Below are positions 23,001 through 33,412 of a stretch of 64,000 nucleotides of DNA, in pieces (within the stretch, counting starts at the first letter, position 1; each line of letters opens with the position of its first letter). The notes beneath the pieces are model-generated. The model had not been told where the DNA came from. It saw only the letters and a list, made by a program, of their open reading frames with translations, and did no database searches. Source of the stretch: Rhipidocladum racemiflorum (lineage: Eukaryota; Streptophyta; Magnoliopsida; Poales; Poaceae); NCBI GenBank assembly GCA_036346355.1, contig CM070577.1:77274509-77338508 (forward strand), given 5' to 3'. Both the position numbers and the translations under genes were made by a program.

Positions 23001-24604
23001 ATGGATCTATTGGCACAATCTATCTGACCTTTATTTTCTGCTAACCAATCCATTCCAAGAATGATATCAAGTCCTGGAGTTTCTATGATAATAAGATCGG
23101 CATAAAAAGATACTCCATTTATTTGGATGTTAACCTTAGGACACATTTTAGTGGTTCTCATTTTTGCTCCAGGTGAAAAGACTATCATGGCAATAGGTAA
23201 ATGATCAGTTTGGATTTTGTGCGTTTCTACGAATTTCTTAGATATAAAGGAGTTAGATGCACCGGAATCAAATAGCACCAAAGTAGGGATTGATTGAACG
23301 AGAAACATACCCAGAACCACATCTGATGCTTCATTAGCTTCTTCCGCGGCCACATGATGTAGGCGACCACGGTTTGCGGCTGGTGTAGGAGTAGATGTAG
23401 TTCTCCCAGCTTGTTGTCCTCCGGATCCTTGAGGACGACCAGGGGGTCGCTGAGGAGCTCCTCGGTTCGGCGAAGTGATTCCCTTGTTTGGGCAATTATT
23501 GGCATAATGCCCACGTTCCCGACACTTGAAGCAAGTAACATTCGGAGCTTGAGTTGTTGCCCCAGTAGAACGTGCTCCGGTAGCACCCGCCGAATGTGCT
23601 GGAGGCGACCGAGGTTGAGGGGTAGAACCTTGGTGCCTCTGCTGTGGTGGCGGAGCAGGTGGTCGCACATTGCCCTGAGTTGCAGGGCGAGGCCTGGATG
23701 ATCCGGCACCAGCAGTCTTTTGGGCCATCCATTTTCTCTTACGCGACTCCATGGCGACTCGAGTGCTATGCTCCACTCTAATCGCCTTGTCCACCAAGGT
23801 TTGGAAATCATCGATGTCGATGGCGGCTAGCGCACATTTTACCTCTTCATTCAAGTTATCCTGGAAGCGTTCCAGCTTACGCGCTTCGGGGGTAACCTCC
23901 GACGGGGCATAATGGGAAAGATAGTTGAAGCGATGAAGATACTCTATCACCGTCTGATTCCCCTGACGAAGGTCAAGGAATTCTCGCCTTTTCACGTCTA
24001 CCAGGCTCGCTGGAATATGAGCCCGGCGGAACGCAATCTTGAAGTCATTCCATGAGATCTCTGGATCTTACGGAAGCACGGCTTCATAGTTTTCCCACCA
24101 GGAGGCTGCAGCTCCATTCAGCTGGTAGGAAGCATACAGAACTTTCTCCCGGTCATTGCACTGAGCGATGTTCAGTTTACTCTCCACCGAACGCAGCCAA
24201 TCATCGACGTCCAATGGATCAACTGATGTGGAGAAAGTGGGAGGCCGAGTCTTTAGAAACTCAGTCAGCTTGGATTGTGGGGCACCACCACCACCACGGG
24301 CTCCATGATTAGAAGTATTATGCACCAATTGTTGCAGGAGAAGGGTATGAGTCTGGCGGTTTTGCTCAATCATCTCCAAGACTTGCGCCATAGTCGGCGG
24401 TCCTGGCAACTGTTCTTCTGGAACTCCTCCTTGTTGATTAGGAATTGGGGGTGGTGGAGGAACAGTGTGGTGCGAGGACGAAGCCCTCACAGATGGGTGC
24501 ATTGGATTGGGTTGTGCTGGAGTAGGAAGCGTTTCACGTGGAGGCAATGGCTCCTACGAAGCTTCACTTTCCAGGATCCCACGAAGCGATCTAGTTACTG
24601 GCAT
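20012..24604 (-). pseudogene. gag-pol: Element C: gag-pol polyprotein, 1530 codons, four in-frame stops
   Basis: Chromovirus Gag-Pol in a single frame from ATG 24602-24604 to the stop at 20012, with no frameshift. In-frame stops: TAG 24554-24556, TAA 24068-24070, TGA 21809-21811 and TGA 21740-21742. Order by residue: Gag domain (roughly 120-290), one CCHC knuckle CFKCRERGHYANNC (358-371), protease DSGA (Asp 446), RT with FIED where FIDD is expected (Glu 760, nt 22325-22327), RNase H (Asp 907), integrase with CDVC zinc domain and DDE core (about 1115-1430), and chromodomain RILEEA...QWSNHTEEEATWE (about 1475-1530). The catalytic Asp-to-Glu change and the stops mark it inactive. It is clearly a different family from A/B but the same broad lineage. 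Confidence 0.94.
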
Positions 24605-24991
24605 CCTGAAATTTCAATTCAGATGATATGATAATATATTGTAATTAAATGATTAAACTAGTATTTTGGAAGATCTAGCTTAATCTCTACCGGTCATAAG
24701 GCAACATTTCATTCCCTAAATTTTTATAAATCTTAAAGAAATTCATTTAAAAGGAAGGTGTGTTGTTGTTATGTTATGTCATATTGTTGACAAAGAATAA
24801 AAAGGATCACATCGTCGTGAAGTTATAATTAAACATTAAACGATCACGAGAAGGAACCAAAAACACACTCAAAATACAGCAAAAGCTCTTTTATTCAAAC
24901 CACATATTTACAATATGTACAACAAAAGTAAGACCATCACATAACTCGGTACTACATAGACACTACATACTACTAACAACTATAGGTAACT
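24605..24991 (-). other. Spacer between orf0 and gag in element C
   Basis: AT-rich, no open frame of note. It separates the orf0 stop (24992-24994) from the gag ATG, as the equivalent spacers do in B (59959-60242) and E. Confidence 0.6.
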
Positions 24992-25440
24992 CTACTCTAG
25001 TCCTGGTGCTGATGCGCCCTCGTCGGTAGTAGGCTCGACAGGGACAGCAGGAGTGGAGTCAGCCACCGTAGCAGGAAAGGTGCCACGGCGCCAGTATACC
25101 TGCGTCACTCGGGGACGAGGTACACTAACAAACCTCGGCTCAAGTCTAACTCGCGAAAGGCGGGGACGACTACCTCCAGTAGACATCCTAGCCTGCCCTG
25201 AGCGCCTGGCAGCTCTGGCAGACCTAGGGCTGGGAGTACTAGGTACCTCCTGAACTGGCAAAAGGGTGGCATCATCGCCTAACACCGACCGTGAGAACAA
25301 GCCCATAGCCACAAAAGGTGCTATGGCGTCCTCCAGAAAATCCACTCTACGATGAGCCACGTAGTACTCCAACGTAGCCTACCGATGATATCGGTCGGCA
25401 GCGCTAAGAAACCCAACTATGACCCTCTGGCGGTCATCCA
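24992..25440 (-). pseudogene. Element C: orf0, C-terminal part
   Basis: Second open frame upstream of gag, same strand. It starts inside the protein (DDRQRVIVGFLSAAD) because a deletion at 25440 removed the N-terminal half, the leader and the primer site. An in-frame TAG at 25379-25381 interrupts it; the frame then runs to TAG 24992-24994. The second half is Arg/Pro/Ser-rich (PRSARAARRSGQARMSTGG). The D copy (40240-40748 plus 28434-28741) and the B orf0 are homologous. Function unknown; extra reading frames before gag are known in some rice gypsy elements (RIRE3/RIRE8 from memory). Confidence 0.7.
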
Positions 25441-25802
25441 GACCACCAAACTGTGAGACCCTTATTTTTATGCCACTAAGTAACATAAATATGAGGTTCT
25501 TAAGTGCTTTCTGTGCCATTCCCATGATCAGTGGCTGGCACGCACAAACACAATTTGAAATTACAGCCATACACAAGTTCAAGCTTTTATTACATCAGAT
25601 GTTCGATATTAATATTACACATCCAAAAGTAGTAGTAATAAAGACCACATCTCATTGTTTGCCGACTAGCCAAAAACTCCACAGGCAACAGACGAGATGA
25701 ACTTAGAGAGGACAGTCGTCGCCATAAATAACGAGTTCTTCATTATTGTTATCGTCAATGGAAAATTCTTGCTCATCACCTAAAAACCAGGTTATAGCAA
25801 GT

Positions 25803-25820
25803 TGAGTACATTGGTACTCG
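25803..25820 (-). promoter_or_regulatory. LTR hairpin, C LTR2
   Basis: TGAGTAC-ATTG-GTACTCG: 6-bp stem plus a T.G pair, 351 bp from the LTR 3' end. Confidence 0.6.
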
Positions 25821-26190
25821 CAAGACTTGTAGTGTTTGCAAAGCCTGGAATATATGCAAGTTGAATAGAAAGTGGGTTTCTACGGTTGTTTTGCGTAAAG
25901 CGAAACTTTTGAATTGTAAATACTGAATAGTAATGGAAAGCATAAATTGAATTTAAAGCAGTTTGATAAATAATTGAAGTAACATGTAATAAAATGAATA
26001 ATAGCAATTTATTTACGGCCCTTTGTGAATAACATAACGAAAAAGACCCTCCATGGTCTTATGCAAGCATAACAATAAGTGACATTAACAAATGTGAGTT
26101 ATTTTTCAAACCATTTAATCAGGGTTTTAGAAAATAGAAAACAACTAACTATGTGATGACTTTACCAAGTTCTCATGACCGCGAGCGTGG

Positions 26191-26218
26191 CTAATCGATT
26201 AGTTTTGACTCTGCAGAG
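26191..26218 (-). promoter_or_regulatory. Paired palindromes in C LTR2
   Basis: CTAATCGATTAG (26191-26202) and CTCTGCAGAG (26209-26218), both perfect. Confidence 0.6.
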
Positions 26219-27277
26219 TTGTACAGCTTTTACCCACAAGATATGTTCTCCCTTTTTGCAAGCTATAAGACACACTTCCTTTGGTATGTCCGCAGGGAGT
26301 TCATAACGAAACCATTCGATTACTTGGACCTTAACCTTGCACTAGCCCGATGCCGACTCACCCTGACTATGATGGAAGCTAAAAAGGTAAAAATCTTTCC
26401 GGAGTCAATGACCCACCAGGAATAATAATAGCCCCAAATCATAGCCAGACGTACGCCGTTACAACGGCAGATGCCAACACCTCGGTGATGATACTTCCCT
26501 CGAGCAAACCTATATCCGGAATGCCCGTGCTACAACTTCCTACCAATGTGCAAAGCTAATTCCCAAATAATTTAATAAGTTAAGACTGTCCCATTCTAGT
26601 ACTTGTGGATGTACGGTTATCTTTGCCTGAAAACAACGCATTAGCTCGGTCCTTATTGAGACATGGGCGACACTCCACCCTATCTATGTACACATTAAAA
26701 CATGTACATTCGGCTATTGCCAATAATCACCCACGTCAAAATAATAGTTTTATTTTCATTTTTATCAAACTACCAGTATCCTTTATTGCCTAAATAAACC
26801 ATAAAAAGATTCATAAAGAATAGTGTGTGGGTGTAAATATTCCCGACATTAATCTAAAGCAGTGCTAAGTATGTGTAGATTAATAAGCGATTATACCCGG
26901 TTCAATGAACTTAACCATTCCTATGGCTTTCATGGATCGTATGTCAACATGATTAAGGGAATCCATCAATTTGGGTTATAGCGACCAGATAACACAAAAA
27001 AGAAATTCACTAGAATATAAAGCATGCAGGCAGGTTATTAATCACATTTTATCTATTTATAAAATTTGGGTTCAAAGATGTTCAAGGGGGTGCTTGCCTT
27101 GCTCTTATGTAACGTAAGTGGGATCGGCGTCGTCAACGGTAGCGTCGGTAGCGTCAACGTCTACTCATCATTAGAAGAACATAACAAGTAGCAAATAGCA
27201 AACTTTCAATAAAGGCAACAGAACAAATGAAAGAATCAAATAGAATCATTACATGGGCAAACAAAATAACAATCAAA

Positions 27278-27298
27278 CAAAATAGAATCATTACATGG
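27278..27298. other. Deletion scar with templated filler
   Basis: aaatagaatcattacatgg here repeats 27238-27256 just upstream and sits exactly where about 740 bp present in LTR1 and LTR3 are absent. This looks like break repair with a copied filler. Confidence 0.75.
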
Positions 27299-28070
27299 CC
27301 CCACAGACACTGACGGGCTGGGTCCACTGTCGTGGTGGGCTCATTGTGTGTGCGCGACAATGAGGCTGACTGTGAGGTCGGCTCGAAGCGAGTAATGCAG
27401 CGTCGCGTGAGGCTGCCAAGCATGGTCCACATGGCAGTGATGGCTAGAGCGAACATACCTGAGGCTGACCAACCGGGCCCACGCATCAGCGACAAAGCGC
27501 AGGGGAGGTCAAGGCCGAGCTCACCGGCGGCCAACCGGCGGCGTCGCTGGGTTTTGGCTGTGTCCTAGAGCTTCATGGGCCTAAGGCGTACCTAGGGAAC
27601 CTCTTAGTTGTGGGTGTTGTTCGGAGAAATCAGTTCCGCAACGGTAGCTGGCGGAGCGCTACGATGAAGAACGGCTCATCAGTGTTACGGTTTGATTCGA
27701 GCCGAATGGTCTTTCGCTCGAGCTTTAGGAGGTCCTAAGGACTCTATCCATACACTTAAACCAAAGAAAAGTGACCGGGTGGTGTTCTCACCATGCGGTA
27801 GTAATGGCGGAAGAGGTGGCACGGTGCGGGAGCTTCTTAGGCTTCTACAGGCTGGAAGAAGATGCGCAAAAGCTTTGTGAGTATCCACGGATGCTCTATG
27901 ATCAATCAATTTGGACGTTTTCTTACCGAGATGCACGAATTCGAGTTTTCCCCCAACTCGGGTTCTTGCCGGAGCTGAGGAAGAACGGCTCGTCTCGGGC
28001 GATTGAAAACTCGAGAAAGGAAATGGTGATGCGGTCCGAGTTATGGGAATCAACACTGGTTCGGCCGGTG

Positions 28071-28080
28071 CTTAAATAGG
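28071..28080 (-). promoter_or_regulatory. Candidate TATA box, C LTR2
   Basis: Minus strand CCTATTTAAG in the same setting as LTR1. Confidence 0.5.
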
Positions 28081-28433
28081 CGAAATGGGGTGCTGAAGTG
28101 TTTGAATGGCCGAAAGAATGGGTGGCTATAAAGCTCGGCTCTCCTGAGGCCACGGTGGCTTCCCACTGTGCTTGGTACTAGGATGAACTACAACATGGCC
28201 GAGGTAGGCCAGCGTGGCTTCGAGCGGGCGCGAATGCGTCTGAGAAACGACAAGGAATGAGGCGGTGCCCTAGCTCGGCCAAAGGAACAGAGAGGGAGAG
28301 AAGTGTTGCAGGGGAGAAGATGGCCCTGACATGTGGGGTCGGGTCCCACATGTCAGTTGTTGAACCGGCATGGGTGAGAGGCGACTGAGGCTGGCACACG
28401 GGTCCGATTGGCTCTAGGGTCAACCTGGCAGCG

Positions 28434-28741
28434 TCTAGTCCTGGTGCTAAGGCGCCCTCGTCGGTAGCAGCCTCGACAGGGACAGCAGGAGTGGAGTCAG
28501 CCACCGTAGCAGGAAAGGTGCCACGGCGCCGGTATACCTGAGTCACTCGGGGACGAGGTACACTAACAAACCTCGGCTCAAGTCTAACTCGCGAAAGGCG
28601 GGGACGACTACCTCCAGTAGACATCCTAGCTTGCCCTGAGCGCCTGGCAGCTCTGGCGGACCTAGGGGTGGGAGTACAAGGTACCTCCTAAACTGGCAAA
28701 AGGGTGGCATCGTCGCCTAACACCGACCGTAAGAACCAGCC
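28434..28741 (-). pseudogene. Element D: orf0, C-terminal fragment
   Basis: Homologous to the last part of the C orf0: SRPRLSRVRLEPRFVSVPRPR, FPATVADSTPAVPVE, then DEGALAPGL. Element E (28742-40239) splits it from its N-terminal part at 40240-40748. At the other side the frame runs directly into LTR2 at tctag, so the normal stop, the spacer, gag-pol and polypurine tract of D are all gone. Confidence 0.75.
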
Positions 28742-30594
28742 TGTAACATCCCAAAATTTGAGTTTTCAAAACATTTTTGTTTTGTTTAGCTTCCCAAAAA
28801 TTTTCGTTGATTTTCTCGCGTTTATAAAACTTGATTTGAATTTTCTAAAAGCTAAAATAATTTAATTTTATTATTCTAAACCTCAAATAAAATAAATTAC
28901 ATTTTATTTGGGTTCCTTGTGCTTCAGGAAAACTTTCTGTAATTTTTGAGATTTTTCGGAGATCGTTTGCTATTTATTGGATTTATTCGGAATCGATTTG
29001 TATTAAGCCTTTTATTGAAATTAATTAATTATTTGGAAAAGTTTATATAAATTTTTGTTGCAAATATTTTATTTGAGTTCAAAATGTCTCAAAATATTTT
29101 CTGGAATTTTTCTAGAATTGTTCTGCTATTTTTATTGCCTCATTTGGTTTATTTGAATTGTTGGAATTGTTTTTATTAGAAATTGTTGGAATTTCGGATT
29201 TGGGCAGTGGGCCAAATCCCTCTCTCTCCTCCCGCCGGCCCACCCCGACAGCCAGGCCTGCTGCCACCAGTAGCCTCGCGCCCGGGCCTCGCTCGCCGGT
29301 CATGAGCCGCCTCGCCTTGGCGCCGGCCACGCTGGCCCACTCGGCCGCCTCCCTTCCAGCGCCGCGCCCGACCCAGCTGGCGCGCTTCGCCGCGAGCCGC
29401 TGGTCCAGCCAGCCCACCCCGCTGCCATGTGTCGCCCCCACACGCGGCCACGTCAGCCCCAATCCGATTCATGCACGGTAGGTGTTCGTTTAAATGCCTA
29501 CAAAGCCCGTTTCTGCTCCAAACGCGTCCAAACTTGATTTTTCTTGACCTAGCCGCCACCCCAACTCAGTATAGCCCTCCCATGATCTCTCCAATGCATC
29601 TTCAACCTCCGGATCCCCTCCAAACCCGAGAAATCCATCCCATGTCCTACGAACGTCGCCCAACGCCGGCCGAACTTTGGAGCCGCATCCCAGGAAGCTC
29701 TTCGACTCTTTTCATGATCCGTATTCACCGTGGTGTGCCACAAGCTACCATCTGCTTGCTGTCCAAAATTCAGCCAATTGTGCCCACGGGATCAAAAGTT
29801 ATGGCCGTTTCAATCTCGAATCTTGCCGAGGCCATAACTCCCTCAATTTTTTGAGTTTGACATTGAAATTTTTTGTGTAGACTCCTGGGGATGTCCTATA
29901 CGTGATGCACATCTTGCCTCATGGTTTTTCCCTCTGGATTTGGTGCAGAAAAATATTTTCTCCGATCAGACTACGATCAGACTACGTTTCAGACAGCGGC
30001 AAACTTCCTCGCGCGTTCCCCGCTGTTCCAGAAGGTATTTCTTCGAGCCACCTGCGTCACGCTGTGCCTCTTGATTCCATCTAGCTCTCGGTCAAATTTC
30101 GATAAGTTCCAATCATTATTCTAGAAGTTATGGCCGTCGAAAGTTTTGATCCGAAACTCGTTAATCGGCAGTTTGTGATTAATCCGGAGGGGCGCCGCAA
30201 AATCCGCCTATATTGTTGAGTTCGTTTCGCCGCGCTCTACGTAGTAGATATTCTCCCTTTGCCAACCCATCCTACGGAATTTTTTTTATATATTTAGGCC
30301 ACCGTTTAGCCGTCGCCGCGCGTCGCCTTTTGACGCCGGCTATTTTAGCTCGCTCCGGCCGTGTTGTCACGTCCGGTGGATCATCATGTACTGTTTTTGT
30401 CCATCCTTAAAGTTCTTTTGGTCTCCGTTTACCGTCGGAGCCGATTCCGGCCTAAAACCGTCGTTTTTGGTTTAACCCGTTGTTGCCGGTTCGAGTTTCG
30501 GTTAGCCATCCTTGGTAGCGTTTTGTCGCGGCTATGTCGTTGGACCGTCGGTCGCTACCTTGTTTCATGAGTATCCTATCATTGTTTGACCTCC

Positions 30595-30968
30595 GCCGTT
30601 AACGATCCACCGTTAACGTTTTGCCGTTAACATTCGCCGTTAACGTTTCCTCGTTAACGTTTCGTCAATGTTTCGCCATTAACGTTTCACCGTTAATGTC
30701 CCACCGTTAACGTTTCACCATTAACGCTCTGTCGTTAACGCTCCGCTGTTAACGTTTCGCAGTTAACGTTCCACCGTTAACATTTCACCGTTAATGTCCC
30801 ACCGTTAACGTTTCACCGTTAACGCTCTGTCGTTAACGCTCCACCGTTAACGTTTCGCAGTTAACGTTCCTCCGTTAACGTTTCGCCGTTAACACTCCGT
30901 CGTTAATGTTCCGTCGTTAACGTTCCATCGTTAACGTTTCGCCGTTAACGCTTCATCGTTAACGCTTG
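30595..30968 (+). repeat. GTTAAC minisatellite, 27 units, 5' LTR of E
   Basis: Tandem 13-14 bp units such as CACCGTTAACGTTT, each centred on the palindrome GTTAAC or a one-base variant (gtcaat, attaac, gttaat). Counted by eye. Confidence 0.9.
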
Positions 30969-32426
30969 GCTCTCTTCGCTTCGTTGTCATCGCATGCGTG
31001 CATTCATGCAAGAGCTCTAGTGCGATGTCCTCATCTTCTCTATCATCATGACGTGAGCCTAGTCTCATCGTCATATCATCTTCAAAGCCGAATCAAAACC
31101 CTAACCTAAGACCGGTTCGATGAACTAAGTTCATCGTGAGCCGCGTTGTTATCTTTGCAATCTTCCCCGTTGTTTCAATCGTGGGACGACACTTGTCTTG
31201 TCTTATCCCTGAAAACCTAATCTACCAATAACCTAGACTTCGTTCGTGGACTTGGTCGATAGACCATTGGCCATGTGTCTTACCCTTGTGCCCGATCTAA
31301 TCTAACCGTGTCTCTTTTGTTTGATCGTGTTTCGTTCGGTCAACAAAAGTCAACTTCGAGAATCAGTTTAGTTCATTGTGAACTAACATATCCTTATGGA
31401 CCCGATCTATAGATCGAGGGCTCATATGTCAATGTTTGTCCAATCAAGATAATAACCTTGGAAGAAATATTCTTCGGAATAATATTATTTCTTTCCCAGT
31501 TATTAATCTTTCCCTTTTCGGTGTTTTTCCGAAAGCTCGTTCTCTTTTGTCTAACCTTCGATCTAATCCGATCAAGTCCCTAAATTCTCCCAAGCCGTTG
31601 TGCCCAATGCTATTTGTTCTTAATTTGGAGTTTATTTGATTTGTCTTTGAATTTTGTTGTATCTGTGTTTCTTTATCGTTAGACGCGTTGTCCGGAAGTC
31701 GTCCTACGGAGCTGAAAGTCAAGGAAGCGAAGATTGAAGATCGAGGACCAAGAATCAAAGATAAAGAGTGAAGAACATTAAAAGTTGCAAGGGCCAGGCA
31801 AGTTGTGCTTTGACCATGTTGATCCCATTTTTGAAACTTATGTTGTTTCAAATTATTGCATGCTAGTTTGAGTTAAATTGTTTTCAATTAATTTGGGATT
31901 AGATAATCAACCTACTTGTTATTGCCACCTTGTTTATAATAGCTGTACGCCATGATTCATTTGTCACCCTAGGTTTGTTGATTAATAGTTGGTAGCTAAA
32001 TACTTTGCCGACATGGGTTATTTAGACCGTCAGTAGTTTGCTTAGCCATGCAACGAACCTTTGACATCGTTTTCGAAATACAAAAGCTCAATATTGACTA
32101 ATGGAATATGCAATGTATTTTGGAACGGTGTGACGTGTTGCCGACACGATGAAGTTGATATGTGGAGGTATTCGCACTTCTTCAAGGATGTTGAACTTGG
32201 GCTTGGAGGCAGTTTGCCTGTGGAAAAGAGATAACTGGTTAAGGATGTGGAATGGTTTACTTGTGAAATAACTGTGAAATCTATTACTGTTATTACTTGT
32301 TTTACTGCTTTACAATCTATTATATTTATTTATGATTGTTGCTTTTCAGCAAAATAACCATTCAGCCTATCATTTGGAGTAAGCCATGCATATAGTTATT
32401 AGACTTGCATTCTGTGCATGACTTGC

Positions 32427-32445
32427 TGAGTGCTTTATGTACTCA
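32427..32445 (+). promoter_or_regulatory. LTR hairpin, E 5' LTR
   Basis: TGAGT-gctttatgt-ACTCA: 5-bp stem and 9-nt loop, 342 bp from the LTR 3' end. Confidence 0.55.
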
Positions 32446-32791
32446 CACCTTGCAAACAAACAATCACCAGTGAGCAGAAGTCTACATCGTCGAAGAAGAA
32501 GTTCCGTGAGAAGGCGATTATCTAGGAGTCGAACCCTGTCAGTTGCCTGTGGCGTATTGATGGGATTCACCGGTGTTATTCGTTCCGCTGCTGCTTATTT
32601 GGAGTTGAAGCCGTCAAGGTTGACCTTAAGGTCGTACATTAGTTTATATTTTATAATTGGGTTATTTTTATTATTCCGCTGTGTATGATTGTGATATTCA
32701 TCTATGTTGAGACTGTGTGCACTAGCGTGATCCTGGACTAGTGTTGAATACACAGAGGGTCCGGATTTGCAAATTCAGGTCCCGACAGAGG

Positions 32792-32804
32792 TGGTATCAG
32801 AGCC
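32792..32804 (+). other. Primer-binding site of element E
   Basis: TGGTATCAGAGCC (initiator Met tRNA type), 4 nt after the LTR end. Confidence 0.88.
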
Positions 32805-33412
32805 ATACTGACTGTAGGTCTTGACTCTAGATAGATTGGCCGTCTTTAGGAGCTTCAAAATTATTTTCTAAAGAGAAAATTTAACTTGAAAGAATAATAC
32901 ATTCTTGACTTATCTTATTCTTCCATTCTTTCCTCTTTGCTGAAAGTTCTATCTTTCCCTTCGATTTAAATGGAAATCTTACCTGAGTTGTTCCGAATAG
33001 TTAACGATGTTTCACACTTAAGGAGAAAGTACTGGATGTCGCTGTCAACCCTAAAGATCGTGAAGTAAGGAATCATCGAGCTCGAAGAGAAGTGGATCGA
33101 TGAAGTGTTCCAGAAGCTTGAAGAACCAGTGCTTAGTAGTAAGTTGAGACTCATGTGTGAGAGTCGCGTCTCTTAAGATAGGAGTGTTACCCCTTTTAGA
33201 CGCTAGAATATTGTGTGCTTAGGAATTTGGTTCTTCATTGATTGCTGAGTGTGCTGTATGTGTTGCAAAGCTTTTAGGCTTGGATAAGCAACCATACCTA
33301 GTTTTTAGTTGTTTTTTTTATGTTTTTGGGTTAAACCTGTTCCCCTGCACTAGGATTCTTGAACCTCATCTATGCTTTTTCCCTCTTACCTAAACCTTGG
33401 AGTGATCAACAA
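32805..33412 (+). other. Leader of E with orf0 lost
   Basis: No sustained frame. The stretch 33235-33300 (tgctgagtgtgctgtatgtg...aagcaaccatacc) matches the spacer between orf0 and gag in element B (60063-60120), so orf0 should lie before it; only unreadable remnants are left (for example around 32970-33170). Confidence 0.5.

Larger units (their letters stand above)
25452..28438 (-). mobile_element. LTR2, 5' LTR of element C, truncated and rearranged
   Basis: The left end tgtgagaccc is the LTR 3' terminus (...GGGTCTCACA), same as D. Compared with D it has two lesions: about 740 bp missing near 27278-27298, replaced by a 20-bp filler, and loss of the outer 5' part after 28438, where it fuses to the orf0 of D at the 5 bp tctag (28434-28438). 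In the tandem reading it is the middle of three LTRs. Confidence 0.9.
28742..32787 (+). mobile_element. 5' LTR of element E (4046 bp)
   Basis: TGTAACATCCC...GGTCCCGACA, followed 4 bp later by a primer site. Left flank cagcc (28737-28741) against right flank caccc (40240-40244) after the 3' LTR: a 5-bp duplication with one change. Compared with the 3' LTR it lacks 609 bp after 32194 (3' LTR 39019-39627) and has three fewer minisatellite units. The GC-rich block 29230-29430 differs strongly from its partner although both flanks are nearly identical. Confidence 0.92.

Noticed and set aside
30595..30968. GTTAAC array considered as a CRISPR-like or satellite array
   Set aside because: Units are contiguous 13-14 bp with no spacers, and the array lies within an LTR and is repeated in the partner LTR.
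31444..31851. 135-codon minus-strand frame nearly identical in both E LTRs (also 38268-38675)
   Set aside because: TTG start, antisense, and identity is that of the LTR pair as a whole.
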